Shown here: positions 33,551-43,490 of the stretch, piece after piece
Layout of the letters: every line of letters begins with the position of its first letter
How positions within the stretch are numbered: position 1 is the first letter of the stretch
DNA from: UBA5018 sp947463165
GTDB lineage: Bacteria; Cyanobacteriota; Cyanobacteriia; PCC-6307; Cyanobiaceae
Reading direction: 5' to 3'
DNA length: 64,000 nucleotides
NCBI GenBank assembly: GCA_943371245.1
Contig: CALRTY020000006.1
Coordinates: 1-64,000 of the forward strand
Translations under genes and position numbers: made by a program
Notes under the pieces: generated by a model
Told to the model about the DNA's origin: nothing
What the model saw: only the letters and a program-made list of their open reading frames with translations
The model's database searches: none

Positions 33551-34340
33551 GCGGCCAATGCTGTAGCATCTCTTTTAACAGCCTACGCCAGTTTCCGCCA
33601 ATAAATTGACCGTTTGCAATGGTGAGGCGTCAAGGCGCCGGCAAAAAGGGTGGGGAGGGGAGTATTTGGCGGCCGGGGATTGGGCGGGAAGCCATAGGTG
33701 GCGGACCACAGCCGCCCAGTCAGCAGCTCAATATATGAAGAAATGCCAACACGGCCCAAATCAGGTGGAGCTGAAGAACGGCTCCAAAAACGCAACTACC
33801 AGACTGAGTCTCATTTAAGACTGAAGGTGGAATCCAGTCGCCACAATGGATATGGCCAGCTGACTCGCCCAAACAGGTTGGGAACTGACCAGCGTCAGCA
33901 GCTGCCTTGAGCAGCAAAAACTTTACTCATTTTACAAATGTATTCCCAGGAACGCGCAGGGTGAGCAGAAAAGCGAACATCTGGGGTATAAATTAATTCA
34001 CTGTTCCGCAGGAGGGCATGGATAAACGCCACATCACAGGTGATTCGCCCTGCGCTCTGTCCAGCACAGAGTTTTCCATTGGTTAGCCAAGGCATCGCGG
34101 CCCCTTTTCACACCCTAAGCCTCCAACAATCCACGCTCCAACGAGCACTAGCACCAGCAAAGCATCCCAAATCACCAGGTTGAGTCGCCACAAATTAGAG
34201 GGTAAGTTCAACCCACTCCGGCCTCAACAGTTTCAGCCTCAGCAATAGGCAAACATCAAGCCCGGGCGCGGCATTAGCCAATTAAGCCCACATCTTTGCC
34301 TTGCCTCGATTACAAGAGCACCAACTAAAAGGAGTTTTTC
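33551..34340. other. Gene-poor interval before the peroxidase gene
   Basis: About 790 bases without a recognisable gene. Short open frames exist on both strands (for example 33606-33818 plus, 33895-34095 minus), but none shows family motifs. A minus-strand stretch reading GRITCDVAFIHALL looks weakly protein-like and may be decayed coding DNA. An AAGGAG site (34329-34334) precedes the peroxidase gene and defines its start. Confidence 0.4.
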
Positions 34341-37300
34341 GTGTCCAATTCTAGCGGCAGCCTCAACTTCAACTCAGTCATAGATTGGTTCACGTTTAAC
34401 GATCTATCCTTCCTCGACTACCAGTGGACCGTCTATAGCCAATACAATAACGATCCGACAATTGCTGTTCTGCCTGGCCCCCTGGGAGCGGTGGGAGCCA
34501 AGTCTACCAGCGGATTTCGCTATCTCAATGGCACCGATCAGCAGATTTTTGGCATACCGCAATTTCCCAATCAAACAACAGCAAGTCTAAGGATAACCTC
34601 ACCGACCGATCCCCGCTATCGCGCCGGCGCAACCAACACCCTGTTTCGCAACTTAACTAGCAGTAATTTTTCCAGAGAAACGGGCGAATTCACAATTAAT
34701 TTTGGCACAGGAACTACAAGCTACAATTCCTCCTACGTAGTAGATTACAGCATTCGTGGCAATCTGATCTTCGACGCCAACCCTAGGTTGATCAGCAATC
34801 TGCTGACAAACCAGACGGGGAAAAGCCTGTTTGATACTCTGGATAATCCCTATGCCAGGGAATGGACCCAGACTGGCACCAGGGCAGGCTTGGGCCGGGT
34901 AAGTCAAAATAACAATACCCGCCATGAAGCCATCCTAACAGGCAGCAATCCACTGCCAAACTCAGACTTTTTCGCCATCTTCGGTCAATATCATGACCAT
35001 GGCCTTGATTTTCTCGACAAGGGGGATGATGGCAGTGTCCTAATACCCCTACTACCTGGCGACAGTCTTTACCAGGCGGGCAGCCCAACCAACTTCATGG
35101 CCCTGTCCCGGGGAAACACCGTACGCGTAAAACTAGGAGTGGGGAGCAAAGATAGCCTGCTTACTGAGTTAGGTCTGGGCACATATTCCCCCAGCACCAC
35201 CTGGGATGTGGACAATGATAATAGCGCGATTGGCACAAGTGTCTTCACAACGATTGCCAGCGGCGGCAACGTAGTGCTAAACGATCAAATCGTTAGCATA
35301 GCCACAGGGGCAACCATCGCCCAAGTGGTAGATGCCTTCAATTACCAGTCTCCATTTACCGGAGTGATCGCCTCCGTTGATGCGAGTGGGGCGCTAAAGC
35401 TTTCGCCAAGAAATGGCAGGAGCTTTAACTATACATCTGCATTTATTGATCTAAACCAAACCTATGGTTCCACCTTCAGCCATGGAGTTTTCCTGAAGGA
35501 GTACAAGGGCAATGGTGAACTCACCGGGGCCATGCTCACCGCCAGCGACAAAGGCATTGTCCGATGGACAGATGTCAAACAAAATGCCCTGCGCATTGGC
35601 CTGGTAATCCACGATATTGACGTATCCAGTGTTCCCCTGGTGGAGACCATTCCCGCCGGCATGGCCGGGGCGGGCCGCCTGGCATTTGTTGTTTTAAATA
35701 AAATCTCAGGCGAAAAAGGATATATTTTTGATACCGCATTGGTGCCGGCCGATGCCGTGCTGATGAAGTCTGGATCAGCCTTCATGATTGATTTGGCCCA
35801 TAACTGGCAAGGGGCCCAGCAACCAGCAGGCATCAGCCAATTCAACGCCACAGGTGATCTGAAGGATCCATCGGTTTTAAATCTGCACGCGGCAGGTGGA
35901 GATGGCCGCGCCAATGAAAATCTTGGCCTCACCAGTATTCACCAAATCTTTGTTGATGCTCACAATGCAATCCTCAAGCAACTGGAAGTAGATATTGCCA
36001 GAAACAAGCAGAAAAATCCCAGCTTCCAGATGTCGGCAGAAGAAAAATTTGAAGCTACAAAGCTAGTTACAGAGCAATTCTATCAGCATCACGTTTTTCA
36101 AGAATATGTACGTCGCATCACGCCCGACCTGGGGGCATTCGGCAGCGTTAATGCAGGATTCAATCCTTCGATTCTGGCCGAATTTGCCAGTTCAGTTTTC
36201 CGCTTTGGCCACTCCCAGCTGAGCGAAACAATTGCCCTCACCAAGGTCAACCCGGGCAGCGGCCTTGCCCTGGAGGGAAGCACTACAAATATGCTCCTGC
36301 TAAATGCATTTCTCGCCCCTCAACTTTATACCAACACTACGGCGGCAGAAGTTATAGCCGGCACTTCAAACCAAGTGGGCAATCAAATAGATGAGTATGT
36401 AACCAATACCCTGCGCAATGCCCTGGTGGGACTACCCCTGGATCTGGCCGCCCTCAACATCGGCAGGGGCCAGGATGTTGGGGTGAGCTCCCTCAACCAG
36501 GCGCGGCTGGAGATGCAAACATTTCTGCGCAATGTCCGCCTGACGGCTGGGAATGCAGCTACAAATCAAACCGATAACGGCCTGGATGCCCGCTTGGCGG
36601 CCCAGGAAGCAAACCTGCGCCCCTACGTGAGCTGGCGGGATTTCGGCAACCACCTGCTGAACCCCGATTCCCTGAAGGGATTCATCATGGCCTACTCCCG
36701 TGATGCCATCCTAAGCGCCTATTCAGGCAACTCGAACCTCCTTTACTGGAATAACTTGCAGGCCAGCAGTGCCCCCGGCGATGCTGCTATTTATGCGGCA
36801 GCCCTAGCCGATGCAGCCAATGCGGCGATACAAGATAATAGCTTCATGGGCAATGCCTGGAGTGGCACCAGCTCGGATGCTGTGATCCCTAACTTCCAAG
36901 CTAATTCAGGCAATCAAGATTTCCAAAATATTTCCCTGTGGCTTGGCGGTCTAGCGGAGGCAAAAGTCCCCGGCGGCATGCTCGGCCCCACGCACAATTT
37001 TATCTACTCCTATCAAATGCAGCAGCTGGAGAGGGGTGATGAAAATTACTACCTAAGCAAACTTGCCGGCACGGATTTACTCGCGTCAATCCAGGGCAAG
37101 GTGCTGGCGGATCTGGTGATGGAATCAACTGGCGTTCGCCACCTTTACCACAAGATCTTTGCCGTGAATGATGCCGACTATGAGCTCTCCAGCAATTCCA
37201 ACCTTGCCTTTAGAAGCAATGCCGCGCTGTTGGCGGCGAACAAAACAGTAACCGACATCTTCGGGGTGAGCCAGACAGTAGGTGTTGCAGGCTATGTGAA

Positions 37301-38165
37301 CAAAGTTTTCACAGGCAATGGTGGCAATTATCTAGACGCCCGCGGCGTTTTAAATCCAAATGGAGTTGGCAATGCCAGCGAAATGTTTGGCGGCACAAAT
37401 CGTGCGGATGCATTCAATGCCCTAGGCGGCGATGATTGCATCTGGGGCGACGGCGGTGAAGACCTCGCCTCCGGCGGCGAAGGCAATGACTTTATTGATG
37501 GGGGCAGTGGCAAAGACCTGATCTACGGCGATGCCGGCAACGACCTGCTGCGGGGCGGTGACGACGACGATCGCATCTATGGCGGCACCGGTAATGACGA
37601 TATCTACGCAGGCGATGGTGATGATATGATCTATGGAGAAGCCGGCGATGAAGACATCAATGGCCAAAATGGCGATGATCAGCTATTTGGTGGCGCAGGC
37701 GCTGACAGAATCAAGGGCCAAGATGGCGATGACAAGCTCTATGGCGCAGCCGGCGTAGATACCCTGACCGGGGGGATGGGCGATGATCTCTTCTTCTTTG
37801 ATCAACAATTAACTGACGCCGGCATTGATAGCATCTTAGATTTTGCGCCCGGCTCTGACCGGCTAGTGCTTAGCGCCGCCATTTACACAGCACTCACCGA
37901 ATCAGAGATTAAAGCCAATCAATTTGAATCCATCGCCGGCTCCACCAGCGCCAATGTGACTGCGGCAGCCACCAAATCCAGCACCAGAATCACCTATAAT
38001 ATCAGCAATGGCGCCCTCGCCTACGACGCCGATGGCAATGGCTCATTGGCAGCCACCCAGATCGCCACACTGGGTAGATTCAACCCCTATCTTCCTTCCG
38101 ACGTGGCCTCGGCCCAGGCCCTGTTCCCCGCAATATCCAGCCAAGATTTCATCGTTTTAAGATGA
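34341..38165 (+). CDS. Secreted animal-type heme peroxidase with RTX calcium-binding tail
   Basis: A 1274-residue protein beginning with GTG behind an AAGGAG. The peroxidase domain runs from about residue 90 to 990. FGQYHDHGLDFLDKG holds the distal His218/His220, and SVFRFGHSQLSETI holds the proximal heme ligand His624. STNMLLLNAFLAP and LNIGRGQDVGVSSLNQAR (the R-GRDHG-like turn, here GRGQDVG) follow. A domain of about 130 residues (270-400) is inserted after the distal His. RTX nonapeptides (GGEGNDFIDGGSGKDLIYGD and similar) fill about residues 1020-1150, followed by a DSILDFAPGSDRLVL cap. There is no signal peptide, so type I export is expected; no transporter is nearby. It probably oxidises halides or phenolics outside the cell. 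Confidence 0.9.
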   Translation: MSNSSGSLNFNSVIDWFTFNDLSFLDYQWTVYSQYNNDPTIAVLPGPLGAVGAKSTSGFRYLNGTDQQIFGIPQFPNQTTASLRITSPTDPRYRAGATNTLFRNLTSSNFSRETGEFTINFGTGTTSYNSSYVVDYSIRGNLIFDANPRLISNLLTNQTGKSLFDTLDNPYAREWTQTGTRAGLGRVSQNNNTRHEAILTGSNPLPNSDFFAIFGQYHDHGLDFLDKGDDGSVLIPLLPGDSLYQAGSPTNFMALSRGNTVRVKLGVGSKDSLLTELGLGTYSPSTTWDVDNDNSAIGTSVFTTIASGGNVVLNDQIVSIATGATIAQVVDAFNYQSPFTGVIASVDASGALKLSPRNGRSFNYTSAFIDLNQTYGSTFSHGVFLKEYKGNGELTGAMLTASDKGIVRWTDVKQNALRIGLVIHDIDVSSVPLVETIPAGMAGAGRLAFVVLNKISGEKGYIFDTALVPADAVLMKSGSAFMIDLAHNWQGAQQPAGISQFNATGDLKDPSVLNLHAAGGDGRANENLGLTSIHQIFVDAHNAILKQLEVDIARNKQKNPSFQMSAEEKFEATKLVTEQFYQHHVFQEYVRRITPDLGAFGSVNAGFNPSILAEFASSVFRFGHSQLSETIALTKVNPGSGLALEGSTTNMLLLNAFLAPQLYTNTTAAEVIAGTSNQVGNQIDEYVTNTLRNALVGLPLDLAALNIGRGQDVGVSSLNQARLEMQTFLRNVRLTAGNAATNQTDNGLDARLAAQEANLRPYVSWRDFGNHLLNPDSLKGFIMAYSRDAILSAYSGNSNLLYWNNLQASSAPGDAAIYAAALADAANAAIQDNSFMGNAWSGTSSDAVIPNFQANSGNQDFQNISLWLGGLAEAKVPGGMLGPTHNFIYSYQMQQLERGDENYYLSKLAGTDLLASIQGKVLADLVMESTGVRHLYHKIFAVNDADYELSSNSNLAFRSNAALLAANKTVTDIFGVSQTVGVAGYVNKVFTGNGGNYLDARGVLNPNGVGNASEMFGGTNRADAFNALGGDDCIWGDGGEDLASGGEGNDFIDGGSGKDLIYGDAGNDLLRGGDDDDRIYGGTGNDDIYAGDGDDMIYGEAGDEDINGQNGDDQLFGGAGADRIKGQDGDDKLYGAAGVDTLTGGMGDDLFFFDQQLTDAGIDSILDFAPGSDRLVLSAAIYTALTESEIKANQFESIAGSTSANVTAAATKSSTRITYNISNGALAYDADGNGSLAATQIATLGRFNPYLPSDVASAQALFPAISSQDFIVLR

Positions 38166-38227
38166 ATATCTAGCAGACAAAGATAGCGGTCAGAGCTAGC
38201 GATCAAAGCTAGCAATCAATTATTTCC

Positions 38228-38252
38228 GGCCTCCGCAAGGGGGCTGTTTTTT
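38228..38252 (+). terminator. Rho-independent terminator after the peroxidase gene
   Basis: The stem GGCCTCC/GGGGGCT (two wobble pairs) with loop GCAA is followed by GTTTTTT. Directly before it is a small duplicated word, AGCTAGCGATCAA and AGCTAGCAATCAA. Confidence 0.75.
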
Positions 38253-38331
38253 ATGGAGCAGCTGCGGGCAAACCAACTAAATCCACCGCCCGCCCGCCCG
38301 GTTCGCCCTGCACTGGGGAGGCCCACAGACC

Positions 38332-38949
38332 ATGGCCGTGCCTGGTTCGCGCCATGCTTATGGCCCACATCCGTCGCAGCTGCCTTCGATGGCGCCCTTG
38401 CCAGCCCCGGAGCCCTCGCTTCTGCTTGAGACCATCGCGGCCCTCGATGCGCGCAAACTGCGCTTCGAACTGAACCGCATGGCCCTGCCCAAGGGGTTGG
38501 AGGGCACCTTTGGTCTGATCCGCCATCCCGGGGCCTCCTTGGCGGTGCCGCTGCTGGCCGATGGCCGGGTGGTGATCTTGCGCCAGTACCGCTTTGCGGT
38601 GCAAACCCGCCTGCTGGAGTTTCCCGCCGGCACCTTGGATGAGGGGGAAGCCCCCCTCAATACGATGCAACGGGAGCTGCAGGAGGAAGCGGGCTACAGC
38701 GCCGCCCGCTGGGATCCCCTGGGCACGCTGCTGCCCTGCCCTGGCTATTCCAACGAGGTGATCCACCTGTTCCTGGCCCGCGAACTCACCCCCCTCAGCC
38801 AACCCCCGGCCGGCGATGACGACGAAGACATCGAAGTGCTGCTGCTGACGCCTGCCGAACTGGATGGGGCCCTGGCCAGTGGCGATGAATACCTGGATGC
38901 CAAGAGCGTTACCGCCTGGCTGCGGGCCAAACAACTGCTGGGAATTTGA
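38332..38949 (+). CDS. NUDIX hydrolase, ADP-ribose pyrophosphatase-like
   Basis: A 205-residue protein. The Nudix box GTLDEGEAPLNTMQRELQEE plus AGY (GX5EX7REUXEEXGU) lies at about residues 101-123 with all metal-binding Glu residues. VVILRQYRFAVQTRLLEFPA just before it and LFLARELTP after it fit ADP-ribose/nucleoside diphosphate-sugar hydrolases. The real start may be one of the internal ATGs (residue 20 or so). The stop overlaps the start of the photolyase gene (TGATG), so the two are coupled. Confidence 0.88.
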   Translation: MAVPGSRHAYGPHPSQLPSMAPLPAPEPSLLLETIAALDARKLRFELNRMALPKGLEGTFGLIRHPGASLAVPLLADGRVVILRQYRFAVQTRLLEFPAGTLDEGEAPLNTMQRELQEEAGYSAARWDPLGTLLPCPGYSNEVIHLFLARELTPLSQPPAGDDDEDIEVLLLTPAELDGALASGDEYLDAKSVTAWLRAKQLLGI

Positions 38950-40442
38950 TGGCTCCGCCCCGCTGGCTGTTCTGGCATCGCCGCGACCTGCGCCTCGGCG
39001 ACAACCTCGGCCTGGCGGCCGCCGCCGCCGCCACACCGGCCCTAACCGGCGTCTATGTGCTCGACCCCGAGCTCCTGGCGGCCGAGACCATGGCACCGGC
39101 GCGGCTGTGGTTTCTGCTCGAAAGCCTGCGGGAGCTGGCCGAGGGCTGGCGACAGGCCGGCTCCAGGCTGCTGCTGCTGCGCGGCGATCCGCTCACCCTG
39201 CTGCCGGCCTTGACCCGCGCCATGGGCGCCGAGGTGGTGGCCTGGAACCGGGATGTGGAACCCCGGGCCCGCGAGCGCGACCGGCGGGTGGCCGCCGCCC
39301 TCCAGGCCCAATCCGCCCGGGTGCTGGCGGATTGGGATCAGCTCCTGGTGGACCCCAGCGCCATCTACACCGGCAGCGGCGATCCCTACCGGGTGTATGG
39401 GCCCTTCTTGCGCAACTGGCGCCACCAGGTGGAGAGCAAGGCCACCCTGGGGTCGGCGGCGGCCGGTGGCCTCGCCCCCCTGCCGGCCCCTGGCGGCCTG
39501 ATCGATCTCAATCCAGCGGCCCTGGCCGATCCCCAGGGCTGGGCCCAACTGCCATTCATTACCGCCGCTGAGCTGGCGGCGATCCCCCATGGCTTCGCGG
39601 CGGCGGCCGAGTGTCCCTGCCGGCCTGGGGAACAGGCCGCCCTGGAGCAATTACAAAATTTTTGCCATGGCCGAGCAGGCAACATTCCACTGCTCAACTA
39701 TGAGCCAGGGCGCAATTTTCCCGCCCAGCCCGGCACCTCCGCCCTCGGCGCCGCCCTGGCGCTCGGCACCCTCAGCCCCAGGCAGGCCTGGGCCGCGGCC
39801 CAGGAGGCAAGCAGCATGGCGGGGGGGGAGGAGTCGCTGCAGGCAATCCGTGTTTGGGAGCAGGAACTGGCCTGGCGGGAGTTTTATCAACAGGCCCTGT
39901 TCCATTTCCCGGAACTGGCCGACGGCCCCTACCGGCCGCTCTGGCGGCAGTTTCCCTGGGAAAACAACCACGCAAGGTTTCAGGCCTGGTGCGACGGCCT
40001 CACCGGCTTCCCGATCGTGGATGCAGCCATGCGACAGCTGAATACCAGCGGCTGGATGCACAACCGCTGCCGCATGATCGTGGCCTCCTTCCTGGTGAAG
40101 GATCTGATCTGCGACTGGCGCTGGGGGGAGCGGGCCTTCATGCAGCGCCTGGTGGATGGCGATCTGGCTGCCAACAATGGCGGCTGGCAATGGAGTGCCA
40201 GCAGTGGCATGGATCCAAAGCCGCTGCGCATCTTCAACCCCAGCACCCAGGCCAAAAAATTCGACCCCCAAGCCGAATACATCCGCCACTGGTTGCCAGA
40301 GTTGGCCCGCGTCAGCAGCGCCGATCTGATCTCCGGCGATATCGCCCCCCTGGAGCGCCGCGGCTATCCAACGCCGATCGTGGATCACCGCCAACAACAG
40401 GCCCATTTCAAGGCCCTATATGCATCACTCAAACCAGTCTAA
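38949..40442 (+). CDS. phrB: Deoxyribodipyrimidine photolyase
   Basis: A 497-residue photolyase/cryptochrome protein. LFWHRRDLRLGDNLGLAAAA opens the antenna domain. The FAD-binding half contains ELAWREFYQQALFHFPEL, FQAWCDGLTGFPIVDAAMRQ, LNTSGWMHNRCRMIVASFLV, NNGGWQWSASSGMDPKPLRI and FNPSTQAKKFDP. It repairs cyclobutane pyrimidine dimers in light; class I CPD photolyase is the best match. It is coupled to the NUDIX gene upstream. Confidence 0.92.
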   Translation: MAPPRWLFWHRRDLRLGDNLGLAAAAAATPALTGVYVLDPELLAAETMAPARLWFLLESLRELAEGWRQAGSRLLLLRGDPLTLLPALTRAMGAEVVAWNRDVEPRARERDRRVAAALQAQSARVLADWDQLLVDPSAIYTGSGDPYRVYGPFLRNWRHQVESKATLGSAAAGGLAPLPAPGGLIDLNPAALADPQGWAQLPFITAAELAAIPHGFAAAAECPCRPGEQAALEQLQNFCHGRAGNIPLLNYEPGRNFPAQPGTSALGAALALGTLSPRQAWAAAQEASSMAGGEESLQAIRVWEQELAWREFYQQALFHFPELADGPYRPLWRQFPWENNHARFQAWCDGLTGFPIVDAAMRQLNTSGWMHNRCRMIVASFLVKDLICDWRWGERAFMQRLVDGDLAANNGGWQWSASSGMDPKPLRIFNPSTQAKKFDPQAEYIRHWLPELARVSSADLISGDIAPLERRGYPTPIVDHRQQQAHFKALYASLKPV

Positions 40443-40496
40443 AGATTCGCTCGAAAAAATACTAAGATTGTCGAAAATCACCAAGATTGATCGAGC

Positions 40497-41705
40497 TCAA
40501 GCCGCCATGGCGGTGGCGTTCTCGCCGATCAGCTGGCAGAGGCCCCGTACCACCTGATGCTGCTGCTCAAGCGTTAGTTCAGGAAAGATCGGCAGGCTGA
40601 GCACCTCACTGCAAAGACGCTCGGTTACCGGCAGGGAGCCGGGGCCATAGCCCAGGTGCTCATAGGCGGGCTGGCGATGAATTGGAATCGGGTAATAGAT
40701 GATGGTGTTGACGCCTGCCGCCTGCAACTGCTGCTTCAGCCAATCGCGACAGCAGGCTTCCGGCAGGTCAAAATTGGCGCTATCCGCAGAAGGAGTGCAG
40801 CTGGTATCACAACAGATGCTTGCAGCCCGGGAGTGGGGTATACGCACAACAAACTGATTCCAACTGTGACCGTTGGGCACATCAACCGGCAGATGAATGC
40901 CGTCAAGATGGGCCAGCTGCTCCTGATAGCGCGCGGCGATGGCGCGGCGGCGCTCCACCCAGCTGACTAGGTGGGGGAGTTTTACGTTCAGCACCGCAGC
41001 CTGAATGGCATCGAGGCGAGAGTTGTAACCGAGCTGGGTGTGCAAATAGCGGCGGGGCATGCCATGTACGGCCAACTCGCGCATCGCCTGGGCCAGGGCC
41101 CCATCGCGACAGGTGACGGCACCCCCATCACCGGCGCCACCGAGATTTTTTGTGGGAAAGAAACTGAAACAGCCCACATCTCCCCAACTGCCCACCGGCC
41201 TACCGGCCCAGCTGGATCCAGTGGCCTGGGCACAATCCTCAACCACCTTCAAGCCATGGCGGTCGGCGATGGCACAGAGCCGCTCCATGTCCACCGGGCG
41301 ACCGAACAGGTGCACCGGTAGCAGCACCTTGGTGGCCGGCGTAATCGCAGCCTCCAGCTGATTCAAGTCGATCAAATAACTGACTGGATCGACATCCACG
41401 AACACCGGCGTGGCACCCACCGCACTCACCGCCTCCGCCGTGGCGAAGAAACTGAAGGAGGCGGTGATCACCTCGTCGCCGGGGCCGATGCCCAGACCCC
41501 TCAGGGCCAGGATCAGGGCATCGGTACCGCTATTGCAGCCCACCGCATGGGGCACCTGAACCGCCTCGGCGAAGGCGGCTTCGAAGTTGGCAATGGCGGT
41601 GCCGCCGATGTACTGGCCGCTGCGCAGTACCTGGAGAACGGCTTGGTCTAATTCCTCGCCGAGGAGATCGAGCTGCTCGCGGAGGCTGAAGGGGGGCACC
41701 TGCAT
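40497..41705 (-). CDS. DegT/DnrJ/EryC1/StrS family sugar aminotransferase
   Basis: A 402-residue PLP-dependent enzyme from ATG 41705. GCNSGTDALILALRGLGIGP holds the phosphate pocket, VVEDCAQATGSSWAGRPVGS the cofactor Asp, and FFPTKNLGGAGDGGAV the Schiff-base Lys. IIYYPIPIHRQPAYEHLGY near the C-terminus is family-typical. An insertion of about 27 residues rich in cysteine (ASICCDTSCTPSADSANF, then EACC) sits between VVRIP and RDWLKQQL, where relatives have none. It probably makes an amino sugar for surface polysaccharide; no other sugar genes adjoin it. Confidence 0.88.
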   Translation of the reverse strand: MQVPPFSLREQLDLLGEELDQAVLQVLRSGQYIGGTAIANFEAAFAEAVQVPHAVGCNSGTDALILALRGLGIGPGDEVITASFSFFATAEAVSAVGATPVFVDVDPVSYLIDLNQLEAAITPATKVLLPVHLFGRPVDMERLCAIADRHGLKVVEDCAQATGSSWAGRPVGSWGDVGCFSFFPTKNLGGAGDGGAVTCRDGALAQAMRELAVHGMPRRYLHTQLGYNSRLDAIQAAVLNVKLPHLVSWVERRRAIAARYQEQLAHLDGIHLPVDVPNGHSWNQFVVRIPHSRAASICCDTSCTPSADSANFDLPEACCRDWLKQQLQAAGVNTIIYYPIPIHRQPAYEHLGYGPGSLPVTERLCSEVLSLPIFPELTLEQQHQVVRGLCQLIGENATAMAA

Positions 41706-41846
41706 GGGAGCGACTTTAAGGCCGCTGCCCGGCGGCCAGAGTTCAGCGGCCAAACCAAGCCAGACCAATCCAGTTCAGTTCAGGCCAGTTCAGGTGCTGG
41801 TTAAATCGGCCACCTGGCGGCGGGGGCCCCAGCTGCAGCATCTTGG

Positions 41847-42401
41847 ATGCACTCTCAGCGATGCCGAATGCCGATGGCGGATCCAGGCTTTTGGGGCAAG
41901 CGCGCCGCCCCCTGGGCCGGTTTGCTGCTGCTGGCGGGCTGTGTGCCAAACCAGCGCACGCCCACCTGGGCCATCTACCCCCTGCCGCGGCGGGTGCCCC
42001 ACGACGGCCTGGCCGTGGTCAGCCAACCCGATGGCTATGGCCTGCACATCTGGATCGAAACAGACACCCGCCGCCAGGGCATCTGCCAGCCCCGCTGGAC
42101 CCCCGATGCGGCGCGATTGTTTAACGGCAACGGCACGGCCCCTTTCAGCGCTGGCCTGGTGCCCCGCCAGGAGTTTTTTGATGCCGTAGCCCGCCAGGAC
42201 CTGCGGCGGGCCCTGCGCGCCGAAAGCGAGGCCCTGTGCAAGGCCAGGGCGCCGCAAAGGCGCTACCGCTGGCAGGAGCCCCCCCGCCTCGCCAAGGAGG
42301 TGAAGGCAGAGCGTTTCCCGCTCTTGGAGCAGCCAGAACTGCTCAGTGATCCCAATACCATCGACAGCAGTGAACAGCGGCTGCTGAACGGTGGCACCTG
42401 A
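41847..42401 (+). CDS. Putative lipoprotein, unknown
   Basis: Up to 184 residues. LLLLAGC is a good lipobox after a positively charged FWGKRAAPWAG, so the likely start is the ATG at 41868 or 41874, giving a normal short signal. The mature protein begins VPNQRTPTWAIYPLPRR and has two more Cys. No family is recognised. It is divergent from the aminotransferase gene and upstream of fabI with a 200-base gap. Confidence 0.65.
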   Translation: MHSQRCRMPMADPGFWGKRAAPWAGLLLLAGCVPNQRTPTWAIYPLPRRVPHDGLAVVSQPDGYGLHIWIETDTRRQGICQPRWTPDAARLFNGNGTAPFSAGLVPRQEFFDAVARQDLRRALRAESEALCKARAPQRRYRWQEPPRLAKEVKAERFPLLEQPELLSDPNTIDSSEQRLLNGGT

Positions 42402-42599
42402 TCAGTGGCACCTGATCAGCGGCTCCACCGCTGGCGACCCAAACGCTGGCGAGCCTGCCGCTGGCTACAAAACCTCGCCCCGGGCCGCCCCTAAGCCCAG
42501 CCAAGCCCGCCTGCGGGGGTCAGGGCGGAGCTGGTCAGATCGCTTCAACTGGTGACAGCGCTGCGGGAGAATCGCCGCAAAGACTCCAGCTACCACCCC

Positions 42600-43382
42600 A
42601 TGCTCCTAGATCTGCGCGGCAAGAAGGCCCTGGTGACGGGCATTGCCAACAACCGCTCGATCGCCTGGGGCATCGCCCAGCAGCTGGCCGCCGCCGGCGC
42701 CGAACTCGGCATCACCTATCTGCCAGATGAGAAGGGTCGCTTTGAGACCAAGGTGCGTGAACTAACCCAACCGCTTAACCCCACCCTATTCGAGCCACTC
42801 AACGTACAAGATCCGGCACAGATTGCGGCCGTTTTTGATCGCATTCAGCAGCAATGGGGTTCAATAGATATACTGGTGCACTGCCTGGCCTTTGCCGGCA
42901 AGGAAGAGCTGATCGGCGATTACAGCGCCATCAGCCCCGAGGGCTTTGCCCGGGCCCTGGAGGTGAGTGCCTACTCGCTAGCGCCCCTATGCCGCTACGC
43001 CAAGCCCCTGTTCAACCAGGGGGGCAGCGTGATCACCCTCAGCTATCTGGGCGCTGAACGGGCGATCCCCAACTACAACGTAATGGGCGTGGCCAAAGCG
43101 GCCCTAGAGGCTTCCGTGCGCTATCTGGCGGCCGAACTGGGCCCCGAGAAGCAGGTGCGGGTAAATGCGATCAGCGCCGGGCCCATTCGCACCTTGGCCA
43201 GCTCGGCCATCGGTGGCATCCTCGACATGATCCACAACGTGGAGGAAAAGGCCCCCCTGGGCCGCACCGTCACCCAAGAGGAGGTGGGCAGCACCGCCGC
43301 CTTCCTGGCCAGCCCCCTGGCCAGCGGCATCACGGGCCAGGTGATCTATGTGGATGCCGGCTATTGCATCACAGGCATGTAA
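42600..43382 (+). CDS. fabI: Enoyl-[acyl-carrier-protein] reductase (NADH)
   Basis: A 260-residue short-chain dehydrogenase-like enzyme. LLDLRGKKALVTGIANNRSI is the FabI-specific N-terminus; the catalytic Tyr and Lys lie in YNVMGVAKAALEAS. SYLGAERAIPNYN and RVNAISAGPIRTLASSAIGG follow as in FabI. ATG 42600 gives the usual length; GTG 42552 would add 16 residues. It catalyses the last step of fatty acid elongation in type II synthesis. Confidence 0.94.
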   Translation: MLLDLRGKKALVTGIANNRSIAWGIAQQLAAAGAELGITYLPDEKGRFETKVRELTQPLNPTLFEPLNVQDPAQIAAVFDRIQQQWGSIDILVHCLAFAGKEELIGDYSAISPEGFARALEVSAYSLAPLCRYAKPLFNQGGSVITLSYLGAERAIPNYNVMGVAKAALEASVRYLAAELGPEKQVRVNAISAGPIRTLASSAIGGILDMIHNVEEKAPLGRTVTQEEVGSTAAFLASPLASGITGQVIYVDAGYCITGM

Positions 43383-43490
43383 TGGGAATCGGCGACTGCT
43401 GGGGCTGAGTTTTCGCCATCTTTCTCGGCGATGGTTATCGGTGCAGCGGGGCTTTCTGGTTAATCAAGCTGGGATTCTTCGAGCTGGCCT

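Noticed and set aside
33895..34095. Minus-strand 66-codon frame as a gene
   Set aside because: Some protein-like composition but no motif, no ribosome site and no neighbour supports it; it is mentioned only as possibly decayed DNA.
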